Assembly: GCA_015178975.1 (NCBI GenBank)
Contig: WHVD01000087.1
Span: forward strand, 62,001-126,000
DNA from: Hysterangium stoloniferum
Taxonomy: Eukaryota > Basidiomycota > Agaricomycetes > Hysterangiales > Hysterangiaceae
Direction: 5' to 3'
DNA: 64,000 nucleotides
In this document: one piece after another, positions 1 to 9,527 of the stretch
How the letters are laid out: every line of letters starts with the position of its first letter
Position numbering within the stretch: position 1 is the stretch's first letter
Program-made: the position numbers and the translations under genes
The notes under the pieces: model-generated
What the model was told of the DNA's origin: nothing
Database searches by the model: none
Seen by the model: only the letters and a program-made list of their open reading frames with translations

Positions 1-916
1 ATTCCAAACAAAGGACTTGCCAGTGCCACCTGGACCATTCACAAAAAACAATTTGCCCTGCTGCTCCTCATCTACTGCCTTTATGATGGTCTTAAAGGCA
101 GCTCATTGTTCAGGATTGCACTTTTCAAGATTAGCTTTGGCACTGGGATGCTCAACATTAACATCATAATCTGACTGCTCCTTAATGAGACGGTTGCCAA
201 TAATCCCATCCCAATCATCAGCGCAGTTTGGCATGGTTGGATAGTGTGAGAGGGACTTTCCGGAATAGTGGAGGATCCTATCAATCTCATAGAGACCAAA
301 GTCATAAATGCTGTTTGGTGATGGATTGAGAATGCCATGTTCTTGCTGAAGTATGAACTTCAAATCATCACAAAGAAATACTTTGAAGTCATTCCAGAGT
401 TCATGGGGTTGTGCAGGGGAGGACATGGTCAAAATGATAGCAAACAATCTGTGAAGTTGAAACCCAGACTCTATGCGACTGGCTTCTGTGAGGCACATGT
501 GCCACTGGCATCATCTTCAAGCAAACCATGTACAACACAGGCTTGTTGAAATGTGGGATAAGTCTCACCCTGAAAGGTCCTGAGCTGTTCAAATGAGGTG
601 GCACCTTTGACAACAGTGAGCAATGTACAGAGGTGGAATCTTTCCCCACTGGCAATATTAACAAAATGAATATGCCCAATGGAAAAGCCATGTTGACGTG
701 GCTTCCATTATTTAGTCTTGGGTACAAATGTGAAATACTCAGGAAAGTCCATATAAAATGTATCCTTGGCAAGCTGTCCATTATATCCAATGAGATCCTT
801 AGCATTAGCCTCAAAATAAGCCATGAGAGTTGTCCCTGAATGCTCTGCCCTTTGCAAAGCCTCAGCAGGACCTTGATCACTATCAAAAACTACAGTGTTT
901 TCCCCAGGGAGATGGA
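1..916 (-). pseudogene. Helitron helicase, N-terminal part (PIF1-like), broken
   Basis: This piece corresponds to the linker and first helicase motif of a RepHel protein. The minus strand at 1-60 reads PGGTGKSFVWN, a P-loop (Walker A) for ATP binding. Upstream of it is the conserved CNPEQ stretch found before motif I in PIF1-like Helitron helicases. The reading frame is split over at least three overlapping frames (81-338, 103-498, 401-886), so frameshifts are present and no intact protein is expected. Motifs II to VI lie outside the window. In the family the helicase unwinds donor DNA during rolling-circle transposition. Confidence 0.65.
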
Positions 917-921
917 CACAA

Positions 922-1069
922 TGTTAGAATATTGCAAGCTGTTGAGAGTGCTCACAGTCTGACTACACTGGGCTATTTAGTACTGTACAGTAGCTTAGTC
1001 ATCACATGTATTTCGGTAGGGACTTTGTCATCCCCTCACCCACATGAAATCCTGTTACATATTCTTACA
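922..1069. mobile_element. 148 bp TG..CA element inserted in Helitron copy 1
   Basis: Copy 2 of the Helitron has an uninterrupted site reading ggaCACGAagtg. Copy 1 has 148 bp inserted there, starting TGTTAGAATAT and ending ATATTCTTACA, so the ends are near-perfect inverted repeats. The left flank is CACAA (917-921) and the right flank CATGA (1070-1074). Both are one CpG transition away from CACGA, so this is a 5 bp target duplication whose CpG decayed on opposite strands. It encodes nothing. It could be a very small LTR derivative or a short non-autonomous element. Confidence 0.65.
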
Positions 1070-1121
1070 CATGAAGTGCCATTACTGCAGGAACCTGGGT
1101 ATGGAGTTCATTGTACATTAA

Positions 1122-2360
1122 TCACCAGACAGACTCATGTGCACTGACATAATGTGCATCAAGATACTGTTGAATCTCATCTGGTGTTGTTCCAAATTCC
1201 ATAGTTGTACAATCATGGCCCTTGTAACAGTATTTATGCATGTACTTCATTGACCTATTGGTAAAGGTCAACTCTACATTGATGTGGCATTCAAAGGTGA
1301 GAATCAAAATAGGGGAGTAAGGGACAACATGTCTGTTGTCATATGTAAACTTGGGAGTTTCATAAACCCTTCCATTGTTAGGGCAATGGCATGTTGGATA
1401 GCCTTCCTCATTGACAATGGTGGCTTCACACCACTCCTTTGGATAGTGTTTACTATATTTCCTATCTACCATACAGGCAGCATTTGGATGATCAGTTCCA
1501 CAGGGACCATGGGTCATGAGTTGCCCTACTAAATTAAATAGTCTGGGATGTGTTTCAGGATCTGGAAAACAGGCAGAAATCATTGAGTTGACATCTTCTG
1601 GTGTCCTTGGCTTATTCTGGTCATCAAACCATATGAGGCAGTGCATGTGTGGAAGACCACACTTTTGGAATTCAATAACATGGATATGAGCTACTGTTCT
1701 ACCAAAGATGTGATCTTCTGTGATCATCTTGAGCAATTTAGCCTTCTTGGCAGCAAAGACATGGGACATCAAATCAGGCCAATCAGCAGGGGTCTGGCCA
1801 GGAAGCAATTCATGGGTGACCTCCTCCCAATTGGGATTGGCAGTCATGGTGATGAAGCAGCTGGCATTCCCATACTTGCGTGCAATTGCAAATGAATTCT
1901 GTAGACTTTGCCTCATATCCCTTGAACCCCCAGCAAATGAAGAAGGTAGTATCACCCTCTGACCAATATTATTAGCATCTGTATTGACATCCTGATTTGT
2001 AAATGCATCACCCACCTGGTTGTAGAGTTCTGCACGTAACCTTGGTTGATTATCTCTCAGAAATCTCAATCTGCACTGCTCTGTTATGGCCCAGGCATTG
2101 ACAATATACTGCTGGAATAGCTTTTGTGCATAAAAAATGGTCATGGCTTCATTTTCTCTGGGAAATAGGCGATAGGCATAATATTCACATTGGGTCACTT
2201 TATGACTTTTATCTTCATCTTCACCTTCTTCATCCTGCTGTCCAGGCTGGGGCTGCCAATTTTGATTTGCATAGGGAATGTCCCATGAACAACCACACTC
2301 ACCTCTGGGGAAGAGCATGACATAGTGAAGGGGTGTATAAATGGCTTGTGCATCATGCAC
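1122..2360 (-). pseudogene. Helitron Rep (HUH) catalytic region, copy 1
   Basis: An open stretch of 412 codons carries the Helitron-like N-terminal/Rep domain. It has the conserved opening HDAQAIYTPLHYVMLFPRGE, the HUH metal-binding motif in GLPHMHCLIW (His-x-His), the MTHGPCG block and the KYMHKYCYKGHD block near the C-terminal end. In the family this nuclease nicks donor and target strands. The copy is open where copy 2 is frameshifted (near 59128), but it is cut off from its N-terminal part by stops between 2361 and 2600, including a TAG where copy 2 has GAG. It probably cannot make a full RepHel protein. Confidence 0.8.
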
Positions 2361-2591
2361 ATGATGGAACTGGCCTCCCCTTCTCTGAACAATAATATCC
2401 CTTGGATCACCATGCCCTGTGTCACCCTCTCCAGGGAGAATGACTGCAAGTTCATCACCAGTTGGAAGGTTGTACCGTCATGGATCATTAAAAGCCTTGT
2501 AGCTCAGTCTAACATGTAATCTTGGAGTCTCTGCCTATGTCCTCAATTGCTCATGTGCCTGGTGATAGAGTTCTATAAAGGGATTATATTT

Positions 2592-3866
2592 CTACATCAT
2601 ATCCTGGAGGTCAGAAAAGGTTTGGTTGTTTAGGTTCCGATTTGCCCTGTGATTCTGCCTCTCCTGCAATGCCTGCCTCAGTCCATCCTCCTCTGCCAAT
2701 GCAGGATCATGGATGTAAAGCTGAGCATAACTACGTGATACACCTTCTGTGTAAGGAATCAAGGCACCATGCTGGTGATACAATTCACCATGAATTTTGA
2801 AGACATATGGGCCACCACCACCTTGCAAGACAGATTCATCCAAATTGACACCAAGTGATGTAAATGCAAATGCATTATTATATGCCTGAATATTTTTCTG
2901 AAATTCCTTGCCATTGTCTGTATTATTCTCACGGAGAGACCTCAAAGTGTGAGGAACTGGCTCAAGTATTGGGAGGGCCACCTTTCCTTGCTTGCAACAC
3001 TTGCCAAATTTTGGATGTATCTTGAAGCTATTTGCCAGATGCTCATCTATCCAGTGAAAGGCTCCACAGTCTGGACACTGTATGTTCATATGCTCCAAGT
3101 CATGTCTTGGAAACCTGGCCTCCACAACTGGTTGCTGTCCAATGGGTAATTGTGCAACAGGAGGTGGAGGTGGAGGCATGGCTGCAGGCTGTGGAATGGC
3201 AGGAGGTGGGGCTAACTGTAGCCATTGCTGTTGTTGTTGAGCTGGACCTCCAGGGGGATGGTGAGGCTGGGGTGGAGGTAGATGGTGATGCTGTTGTGGT
3301 GCTAACTGAAAAATGGGTACCTGTTGTTGTTGAGCTGGATTTCCAGGTGGATAGTAATGTTGTGGTGGTTCCCACTGCAAAATGGGTTGTTATTGTTGTT
3401 GTTGTGGAGCCAGATTTCCAGGTGGAGGTACATTTCCTGATTGATGATCATGCTGTGGATGTGGTGCTGACTGTAAAATTGGTGGCTGCAGTTGAGTAGG
3501 TTGTTGTAATTGTGGTAAAGCAGCATACTGAGCATACAGAGCAGCTACTGCAGCAGAACCAACTGCAGGCTGGACAGCCCCACCTGCATGTGCTAATTGG
3601 ACATTCAGTGCCTGTGGTGCTAACTGCATTGGTTGCTGCAGCTGAACAGGTACACGTCTATGCCTCTGCCGAACAGGTACTAATGGTGGAAAATCTGCAT
3701 ACTGATTAAGCAACTCAGCCACTGCAGCAGAGCCAATTGGAGCAGAGCCATTTGCAGCAGAGCCACTTGCAGCAGAGCCACTTGCAGCAGAGACAGAAAC
3801 CCTGCAAAAGAGAGGGGAAGAAAGGAGGGGAAGAGATTTGGAGTGAATTAGCCTAACATAGGTCAA
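2592..3866 (-). pseudogene. Helitron RepHel N-terminus: Q/P-rich and Cys/His region, copy 1
   Basis: The 262-codon frame (3380-2592) starts with a long Gln/Pro-rich low-complexity tract. It then holds a zinc-binding-like segment (CPDCGAFHW, then KFGKCCKQG) typical of the region just upstream of Helitron Rep domains. A second frame (3866-3390) continues upstream with Ala/Ser/Gly repeats and more Q-rich sequence. The two frames are offset, and the first ends in TAG at 2592 where copy 2 reads Glu. Compared with copy 2 this copy has fewer 15 bp AASGS-type repeats and lacks about 230 bp next to them, a deletion between GCAGCAGAG repeats. Confidence 0.65.
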
Positions 3867-3884
3867 AAATATGAAAAGGAAATC

Positions 3885-4540
3885 ATGAATAACTTTTTAT
3901 AGCATCAGAGAAGGTATCAATACTAACCTGGAGTTGTTTTGTATCTCACAGGAAGAATAGAAACAGCAATAAAGTCAATGGCCACAGAATCGGAGGTCAA
4001 TTTTAACTGATGAATTATATCTAAGTAAAAAATGCTGAAACTAATGACAGGGAAAGGACTCACTTTCAATATTCCACTTATACTTATGTATAAGGAGCAG
4101 TCACAAAAGCAATAGAGAGTGCCAGGGAAAAGGAATTCAGACAAATGAGTGTAAAATAGCCCAAAAATGCAAAAAATAATGTATAAGTAATTTTTAACAG
4201 CATAAGAGAAGGTACCAATACTAACCTGAAGGTATGTTATATCTTCCAGCAAGAATAGAAACACAAATCAAGGCAAAAAGGCACAGAATAGAGGGTCAAT
4301 CTCACTGTATGTAATATTTGAGCAAAAAAAGGTAAGGTTAATTACAGGGACAGGACTCACCTTCAATACTCCACTTATACTCACAGAGAGGACTCAAAAA
4401 AGCAGTGGAGAGTCCCAGAGAAAAAGAATTCAGCCAAATGGCACTAAAATAGCCCAGAAATGCAAAAAGTAATGCATAAATATATTAAAACAGCATGAGA
4501 AAGCCCAAAACATACCTGGGATTATAGGACAGCCTTCAGA
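3885..4540. repeat. ~300 bp tandem duplication upstream of the Helitron ORF
   Basis: Two diverged units of about 300 bp lie in direct tandem. The strings caatactaacctg (3918 and 4218) and tccacttatact (about 4070 and 4362) recur at about 295-300 bp. The same duplication is present in copy 2 (61835-62490), so it predates the split. It holds no coding frame of note. On the minus strand the units carry intron-like CAGGTTAG strings, so it may be a spliced 5' leader of the Helitron transcript (inference). Confidence 0.6.
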
Positions 4541-4800
4541 CTGTGTTTCCCAAAATTATGAATGAGAAGAACACCTGGGAAAGGGTAATCTGACTACAAA
4601 TAAAATATTTAATTGTTAAAAAAAGCGAAAATTAAATAATAATAGGTAGGAGCTCACCACACCTTTTAGATTGGCTGAGGAGTTGAGGAAGGGTTCAGAG
4701 AATATAAATGTTCAATATGGGGGATCCAAGGCCAGTGGATAGCCAGACTCTAACAGCAGAATAATATATTTAATTATTAAAAAAGCGAAATTTAATATAA
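4541..4800. other. AT-rich leader with two related ~50 bp repeats
   Basis: Non-coding. Two similar AT-rich stretches (about 4600-4650 and 4765-4810), each with a poly-A run followed by agcgaaa and ttaaat, are separated by about 165 bp. The same arrangement occurs in copy 2 at about 62550-62760. No gene is seen. Confidence 0.4.
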
Positions 4801-5363
4801 TTAAATAGAGGCCTCAACACACCTTAGTATGGGCCAAAATCCCTTGGGAAAAATTCCAGAGAACAGGCCCTCACAATGTAAGGAGCACAAAGCCGGGGGA
4901 GGGAGAGGGGAAGGGAGAGAGTGTGGCAGCCTCAAGGCTTTACAACAGCCTTCCGGGCTTCCCACGGCTATGCCCCAAAATGTTCCCATGCATCATGTCA
5001 CCAAAAGCTCCTGCGGCATCGAAAAAGCTCCCATGTGTGTCACAAAACATCACAGAATGCTTCCACGGCACTAAAAAAGCTTCCATGAATGCAAAAAAGC
5101 CTCTGGGTTTGCTCCTGTGCTGACTCATATGCAGGCTTAGTCACACTCTCCCACACCTCAGGATTCGGGCGCTCTGTGCCCTCACACAGTGTCTATTCGT
5201 GCCCACAACCCACCAAGTGAAATTCATTTATATGGACAAGCTTAGGAATTCTTGCTACGCTGTGGGGCAGTCGCTTTGCGACTGGCCCCACAACTTCACT
5301 GCAGGCTCCAGCTTCGCCCCCCAAACCCCCCTGTATCAACAACTTTTAAGTATTTCTGAGACT
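4801..5363. repeat. Satellite field A, hairpin-bearing module
   Basis: Non-coding module shared with 34991-35329, 51671-51830, 53880-54219 and 62751-63330. It contains degenerate short repeats of the type 'aaaagctccc', then a 'gcccacaacccaccaag' stretch, then 'cttgctacgctg', a GC-rich hairpin region and the boundary string 'aagtatttctgagactc'. The short frames seen here on either strand are low-complexity shadows. Confidence 0.7.
5264..5330. repeat. GC-rich hairpin pair (copy A)
   Basis: Hairpin 1 (5264-5289) pairs GGGGC.AGTCGC with GCGACT.GCCCC around a TTT loop. Hairpin 2 is reduced to its right arm (gcttcgcccccc), the left arm being lost. Homologous hairpins occur at 35186-35258, 51707-51779, 54117-54187 and 63210-63282. 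Confidence 0.7.
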
Positions 5364-5690
5364 CGTTGTTTGAATGGAAAGTGTTTGTAAAATGGTAAAG
5401 TGTTTGTAGAATGGAAAGTGTTTGTAGAATGGAAAGTGTTTGTAGAATGGAAAGATTTTGTAGAATGGAAAGTGTTTGGGAATGGAAGGTGGTCAGACAA
5501 CAGAAAGTGTTTGTAGAATGGAAAGTGTTTGGGGAACAGAAGGTGTTCAGACAACAAAAAGTGTTCAGAGGACAGAAAATGTGGAAACCATGTAAAGAAT
5601 GGAAAGTGTTTAGAGAACGAAAAAATGTGGAAACTGTGTAAAGAATGGAAACTGTGTAAAGAATGGAAAGTGTTTAGAGAATGGAAATAA
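5364..5690. repeat. 18-19 bp purine-rich minisatellite (gaatggaaagtgtttgta-type)
   Basis: Imperfect tandem copies of an 18-19 bp unit with core GGAAAGTGTTTG. It drifts into variants with 'cagaca' and 'aaactgtgtaaa' towards the end. It is strongly purine-biased on the plus strand. It starts right after the 'ctgagactcgttg' boundary, as in the other satellite fields. Confidence 0.85.
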
Positions 5691-5935
5691 CAGTTACAAA
5701 AGGAACAATGGTTACAAATGGATCAATGGTTACAAAGGAAACAATGGTTACAAAGTAAAGGATGGTTACAAAGTAAACAACACTTATAAAAGAACAAATG
5801 GTTACAAAGGGAACAATGTATAAAAAAATGAATCATTACAAAAGGAAAAATGGTTACCAAAGGAACAATGGTCACAAATGGAACAATGGTTACCAAAGGA
5901 AGAATGGTTCCAATGGTTGAATTGTCAGTCAACTA
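5691..5935. repeat. 18 bp 'ggttacaaaaggaacaat' minisatellite (copy A)
   Basis: Tandem units of about 17-18 bp with core GGTTACAAA. The array ends in a conserved terminator-like string 'ggttccaatggttgaattg' that also ends the corresponding arrays at about 52890 and 63990. Confidence 0.8.
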
Positions 5936-5939
5936 ATTA

Positions 5940-6113
5940 ATGTGGTCAGCTGATTTATTTATTTTGATTTACTTATGAATCATTTTGATTCATGTATTTT
6001 ATTTTGATTTATTGTATTTTATTCTAATTTATTGAATTTCATTTTAATTTACTGCATTTTATTTTAATTTATTGCATTGTATTTTTATTTAATGGATATT
6101 ATTTTTATTTTAG
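5940..6113. repeat. AT-rich ~20 bp array (ttattttgatttattgta-type)
   Basis: Tandem AT-rich units with core TTTATTTTGATTTATTG. The same module follows the 'gttacaaa' array at 36925-37375 and 52920-53175. Confidence 0.8.
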
Positions 6114-7435
6114 GATTACTGTGATCAGAGGAGGACAAAGAGAGAAGGAAAGGGGACACGCACTTCCAGGAGGACAGACAGGAGGCCAATCAGATGGGGA
6201 GGAAGAGAGAAGGAAACAGTACACACACTCATTAGAGGAAAGAGAGAGGAGGTCGATCAAAGGACGAAGAGAGAAGGAAATGGCACAGGCACCCTGGAGG
6301 AAAGAGAGATGGGGCCAATCAGAGCAGGATGGAGGAAGAAGGAAAGGGTACATGCACCACCTGGAGGAAGGCTGATCAGAGCAGGATGGAGAGAGAAAGA
6401 AATGGTACATGCACCATCTGGAGGAAAGAGAGAGGGGCCCGATCAGAGTAGGACAGAGAGTGAAGGAAATGGTACACACACTGGCTGGAGGAAAGAGAGG
6501 AGGCCGATCATAGCAGGCCAGAGAGAGAAGGATGCACCGAGGAAAGAGGAGGCCAATCAGAGGAGGACAAAGGTGAAGGAAATGATACACAAGCTCACTG
6601 GAGGAAAGAAGGAGGAGGCTGATCAGAGGAGGACAGAGGAAGAAGGAAACAGAACACGCACTGGCTGAAGGAAAGAGAGGGGGGGCCAATCAGTGATCAG
6701 AGGAGGACGGAGGAAGAAGGATATGGTAGATGTGCCAGCTGGAGGAAAGAGAGAGGAGGCCAGTCAGAGGAAGACATAAAGAGAAGGAAACTGTACATGC
6801 ACCGGCTGGAGGAAAGAGAGAGGGCTGGTCAGAGGAGGAGAGAGGAAGAGGGAAACAGTACATGCACACGCTGGAGGAAAGAGAGAGGAGGCCAGTCTGA
6901 GGAGGACAGAGAGAGAAGGAAAGGGAATGCACACTGGCTGGAGGAAAGAGAGGGGGCCAATCAGAGGAGGACAGAGAGAGGGGGAAAAGGAACACGCACC
7001 AGCTGGAGGAAAGAGGAGGCCAATCAGAGGAGGATAGAGAGTGGGAAATGGAACACGCACTGGCTGGAGGAAAGAGAGGGGGCCAATCAGAAAATGACAG
7101 AGAGAGAGGGAAAGGGAAGGCACACCAGCTGGGGGAAAGAGAGGAGGCCAATAAGGGAAGGAAAGGGAATGTGCACTGGCTGGAGGTAAGAGAGGTGGCT
7201 GATCAGAGGAGGATAGAAAGGGAAAGGGAACACGTACTGGCTGGAGGACAGAGAGAAGGACACTCGGAGGAGGACAAAGAGAGAAGGAAAGGGGACACAT
7301 ACCATCTGGGGGAAAGACAGAGGGGGGCAAAGAGAGAAGGAAAGGGGACACACATCCCTGGAGGAAAGAGAGGAAGACAATCAGAGGAGGCTGAAGAGAG
7401 AAGGAAAGGGGACACACACCAACTGGAGGGGGGGA
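6114..7435. repeat. ~66 bp GA-rich satellite, about 20 units
   Basis: The string ctggaggaaagag recurs every 63-70 bp, together with gatcagaggagg and agagagaaggaaa. The plus strand is extremely purine-rich. The minus strand therefore shows long Ser/Pro/Leu frames (for example 6764-7417 and 6105-6689) that are artefacts of the repeat. Confidence 0.9.
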
Positions 7436-7712
7436 TCAGAGCAGGGTGTGCGCCCAGTTGGGCACAAATGGGCATAGCGCATTGCAAACAGGCACGGTGC
7501 ATGTGTGCATCAGCAAATGCAACACACTGTGCCTGGGGTGTGCGTGCGTTGGCAAACAATGCAGTATGCCCATTTGTGCCCAAGTTGGCAGGCAGGCATG
7601 TGCCTGTGGATGGGAGTGGGTGCGCTGTGGATGAGAGTGGGTGCACCATGCCTGTTCATGCTCGCACAGAAAGCGCTGTGCCCATTTGGCCCGAGTGGGT
7701 GTGCACACGTTG
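7436..7712. repeat. GTG-rich insert with an inverted repeat inside the GA satellite
   Basis: The GA satellite is interrupted by about 275 bp of GTG/GCA-rich sequence. An inverted repeat is formed by gttgggcacaaatgggcata (7457-7476) and tatgcccatttgtgccca (7566-7583). Its 3' part, 'gtggatgggagtgggtgc', resembles the 15 bp array at 34741-34985. Non-coding. Confidence 0.6.
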
Positions 7713-7885
7713 AGGAGGCTGATCAGAGGAGGAAGAAGGGAGAAGGACAGGATACATGCACCTCCTGGAGGAAAGACTGAGGAGGCTAATTAGAGGAGGA
7801 TGGAGAGAGCAGAAATGGTACATGGACTGGCTGGAGGAAAGAGAGAGGAGGCCGATCAGAGGAGGATGAAGGGAGGAGGAAACGG
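7713..7885. repeat. Continuation of the GA-rich satellite
   Basis: Two to three further units of the ~66 bp GA-rich satellite resume after the insert and end in gaggaaacgg. This marks the right edge of satellite field A. Confidence 0.8.
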
Positions 7886-9330
7886 TAAAAGCAGTTTACA
7901 AGTGTGTCGACACTTGTCAATTTTTGTACTGGACGAAGGGAGACATTTCCTGTCTCGATTAGCCATAGTAACGTTCGAGTCACATAAAACTTATAAGTTG
8001 TCCTGTCTTCACGCCCTCACCTTCACCTTCACCTTCCAACTTCAGCTTCGCTTCCAAGTCGTCCTGATGCTTTGACTACCTTGTCTCTGCCTTTGCCTTT
8101 ACTTTCACTTTCACTTTTGACTGACTCTCATCTTCACCTTCGCCAACCCTTTGAACATTGAACATCTACACAGGCCATCATACTCACTTTATATTCGAAA
8201 ACGAGCATCCAACATTTTTTCCAGGTTCACCACTACAGGTCAGATACCGAGGCGATAATTGGATCCAAATTGTTTTAGTGTTTAGGTGATGCATTCCATC
8301 GTTCCGGGAGGATCATGCGTCGCCTGAGATTATGTCAGCACTATATGGAAATCTGACGAGCACACCCTTGCATGTTCATTATGAGGAGTTCTATCCCAAT
8401 TTCATTCTAATTCTCGCTTGATGTCTCACGGGTGTGTGGGAATGGGACTATGATGGAACAGACTGTTAAGTTTTCGGTGACGCTGTTCTTAGACCGTATA
8501 ACATTCCATTTGTCTGAGTAGGTGACGGTTAACTTGTTGTAAACAGATGAGCACTATAATACAAGTCTCATCTATATATACCCTAGTAACCCGCTTACTA
8601 ATAGCACTGAGTCCTTGCTGCTTGTTTACTGAATTCCCAAAAGTTAACACGGACTAATTCCGTTAGTACGTGTTCTTTGTAATGGGAATGTTTCCCCTTT
8701 TAAGCTCCACCATCATAGAGTCAGTTCCTGCCACCATCATCTGAGTGGCCAGCCCTCAAGGATTCCTCAGCCTTTCCTTTTTCTTTTTCCCGCCATCCCA
8801 CCCTTTCCTGCTCCTAAAACTTGTAGTTTAGATTGATTTTATGTATGTACTATTATTTTGGCATGCTGTTAGGGCTTGCTCATGTCCCCATCAGCATGTT
8901 TTGTGCAATGGAGCCTGTGGCCCCTGGATTCGTGTCCACTGGGGGTCCACTCACCCAAACATGGACAAAGACAAAGATTCCCTTCCATGGGTGCTTACAC
9001 ATATTGTGGTAAATGTCTACCATTTACATAAGCTATCATTCAAGGAACTCAATGCTATTTACGATTACTTGGAATCCTGGCTACAGGAACAGTAAGATAT
9101 ATGTTGGATACACTGTAAAACCTCTCTAGCTATATTTGGACAAACAAGAGTATGCAGGGTCAAAATAACAAAGAGACCATGTGGTCACATAAGGAACCAA
9201 GGTGTGGCTGCATGTCTTGTTGCTCTCTTTGTCTCATGTTCCCCTTACTCCATATTACCCTTGTTTCCTATCACTAATTGCTGTTCTCAGTATATATACT
9301 GTAGCCAGAATGTCCCCACACCTCAGTCTG
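7886..9330. other. No recognisable gene; low-repeat DNA
   Basis: About 1.4 kb without a convincing coding region. It starts with a pyrimidine-rich stretch (7995-8150). A frame at 8841-9095 (84 codons) has no recognisable motif and no splice context that I can support. Confidence 0.4.
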
Positions 9331-9527
9331 TTATATCCATATACGAGACTGAGGTGAGCAGCTTTATTTTTTATGTGCTCCAGTATACTTACATGTACTA
9401 TAGTTTACTATTAGGTATTTTATATATTTTATATATTAGTCCATTATATCCATATACGAGACTGAGGTGAGCAGCTTTATTTTTTATGTGTTCCAGTATA
9501 CTTACATGTACTATAGTTTACTATTAG
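9331..9527. repeat. 84 bp direct repeat, two near-identical copies
   Basis: Copies at 9331-9414 and 9444-9527 differ at one position (gtgctcc versus gtgttcc) and are separated by 29 bp of AT-rich DNA. The near identity implies a recent local duplication. Confidence 0.85.

Larger units (their letters stand above)
1..4800 (-). mobile_element. Helitron copy 1 (decayed, truncated by window edge)
   Basis: The minus strand encodes, in order from high to low coordinate, a Gln/Pro-rich N-terminus, a Cys/His zinc-like region, the Helitron Rep (HUH) domain and the start of a PIF1-type helicase, whose Walker A motif lies at positions 1-60. The window edge cuts the helicase. The block is collinear with 57092-62750 (copy 2), in the same orientation and at high identity. 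It has acquired a 148 bp insertion (922-1069), in-frame stops, and a deletion of the stretch matching about 61500-61725. The 5' and 3' termini (TC / CTRR with hairpin) could not be placed, so the limits are approximate. Confidence 0.8.

Noticed and set aside
6105..7417. Ser/Pro/Leu-rich minus-strand frames resembling membrane or secreted proteins
   Set aside because: They are translations of the GA-rich satellite; the same peptides recur in shifted frames.
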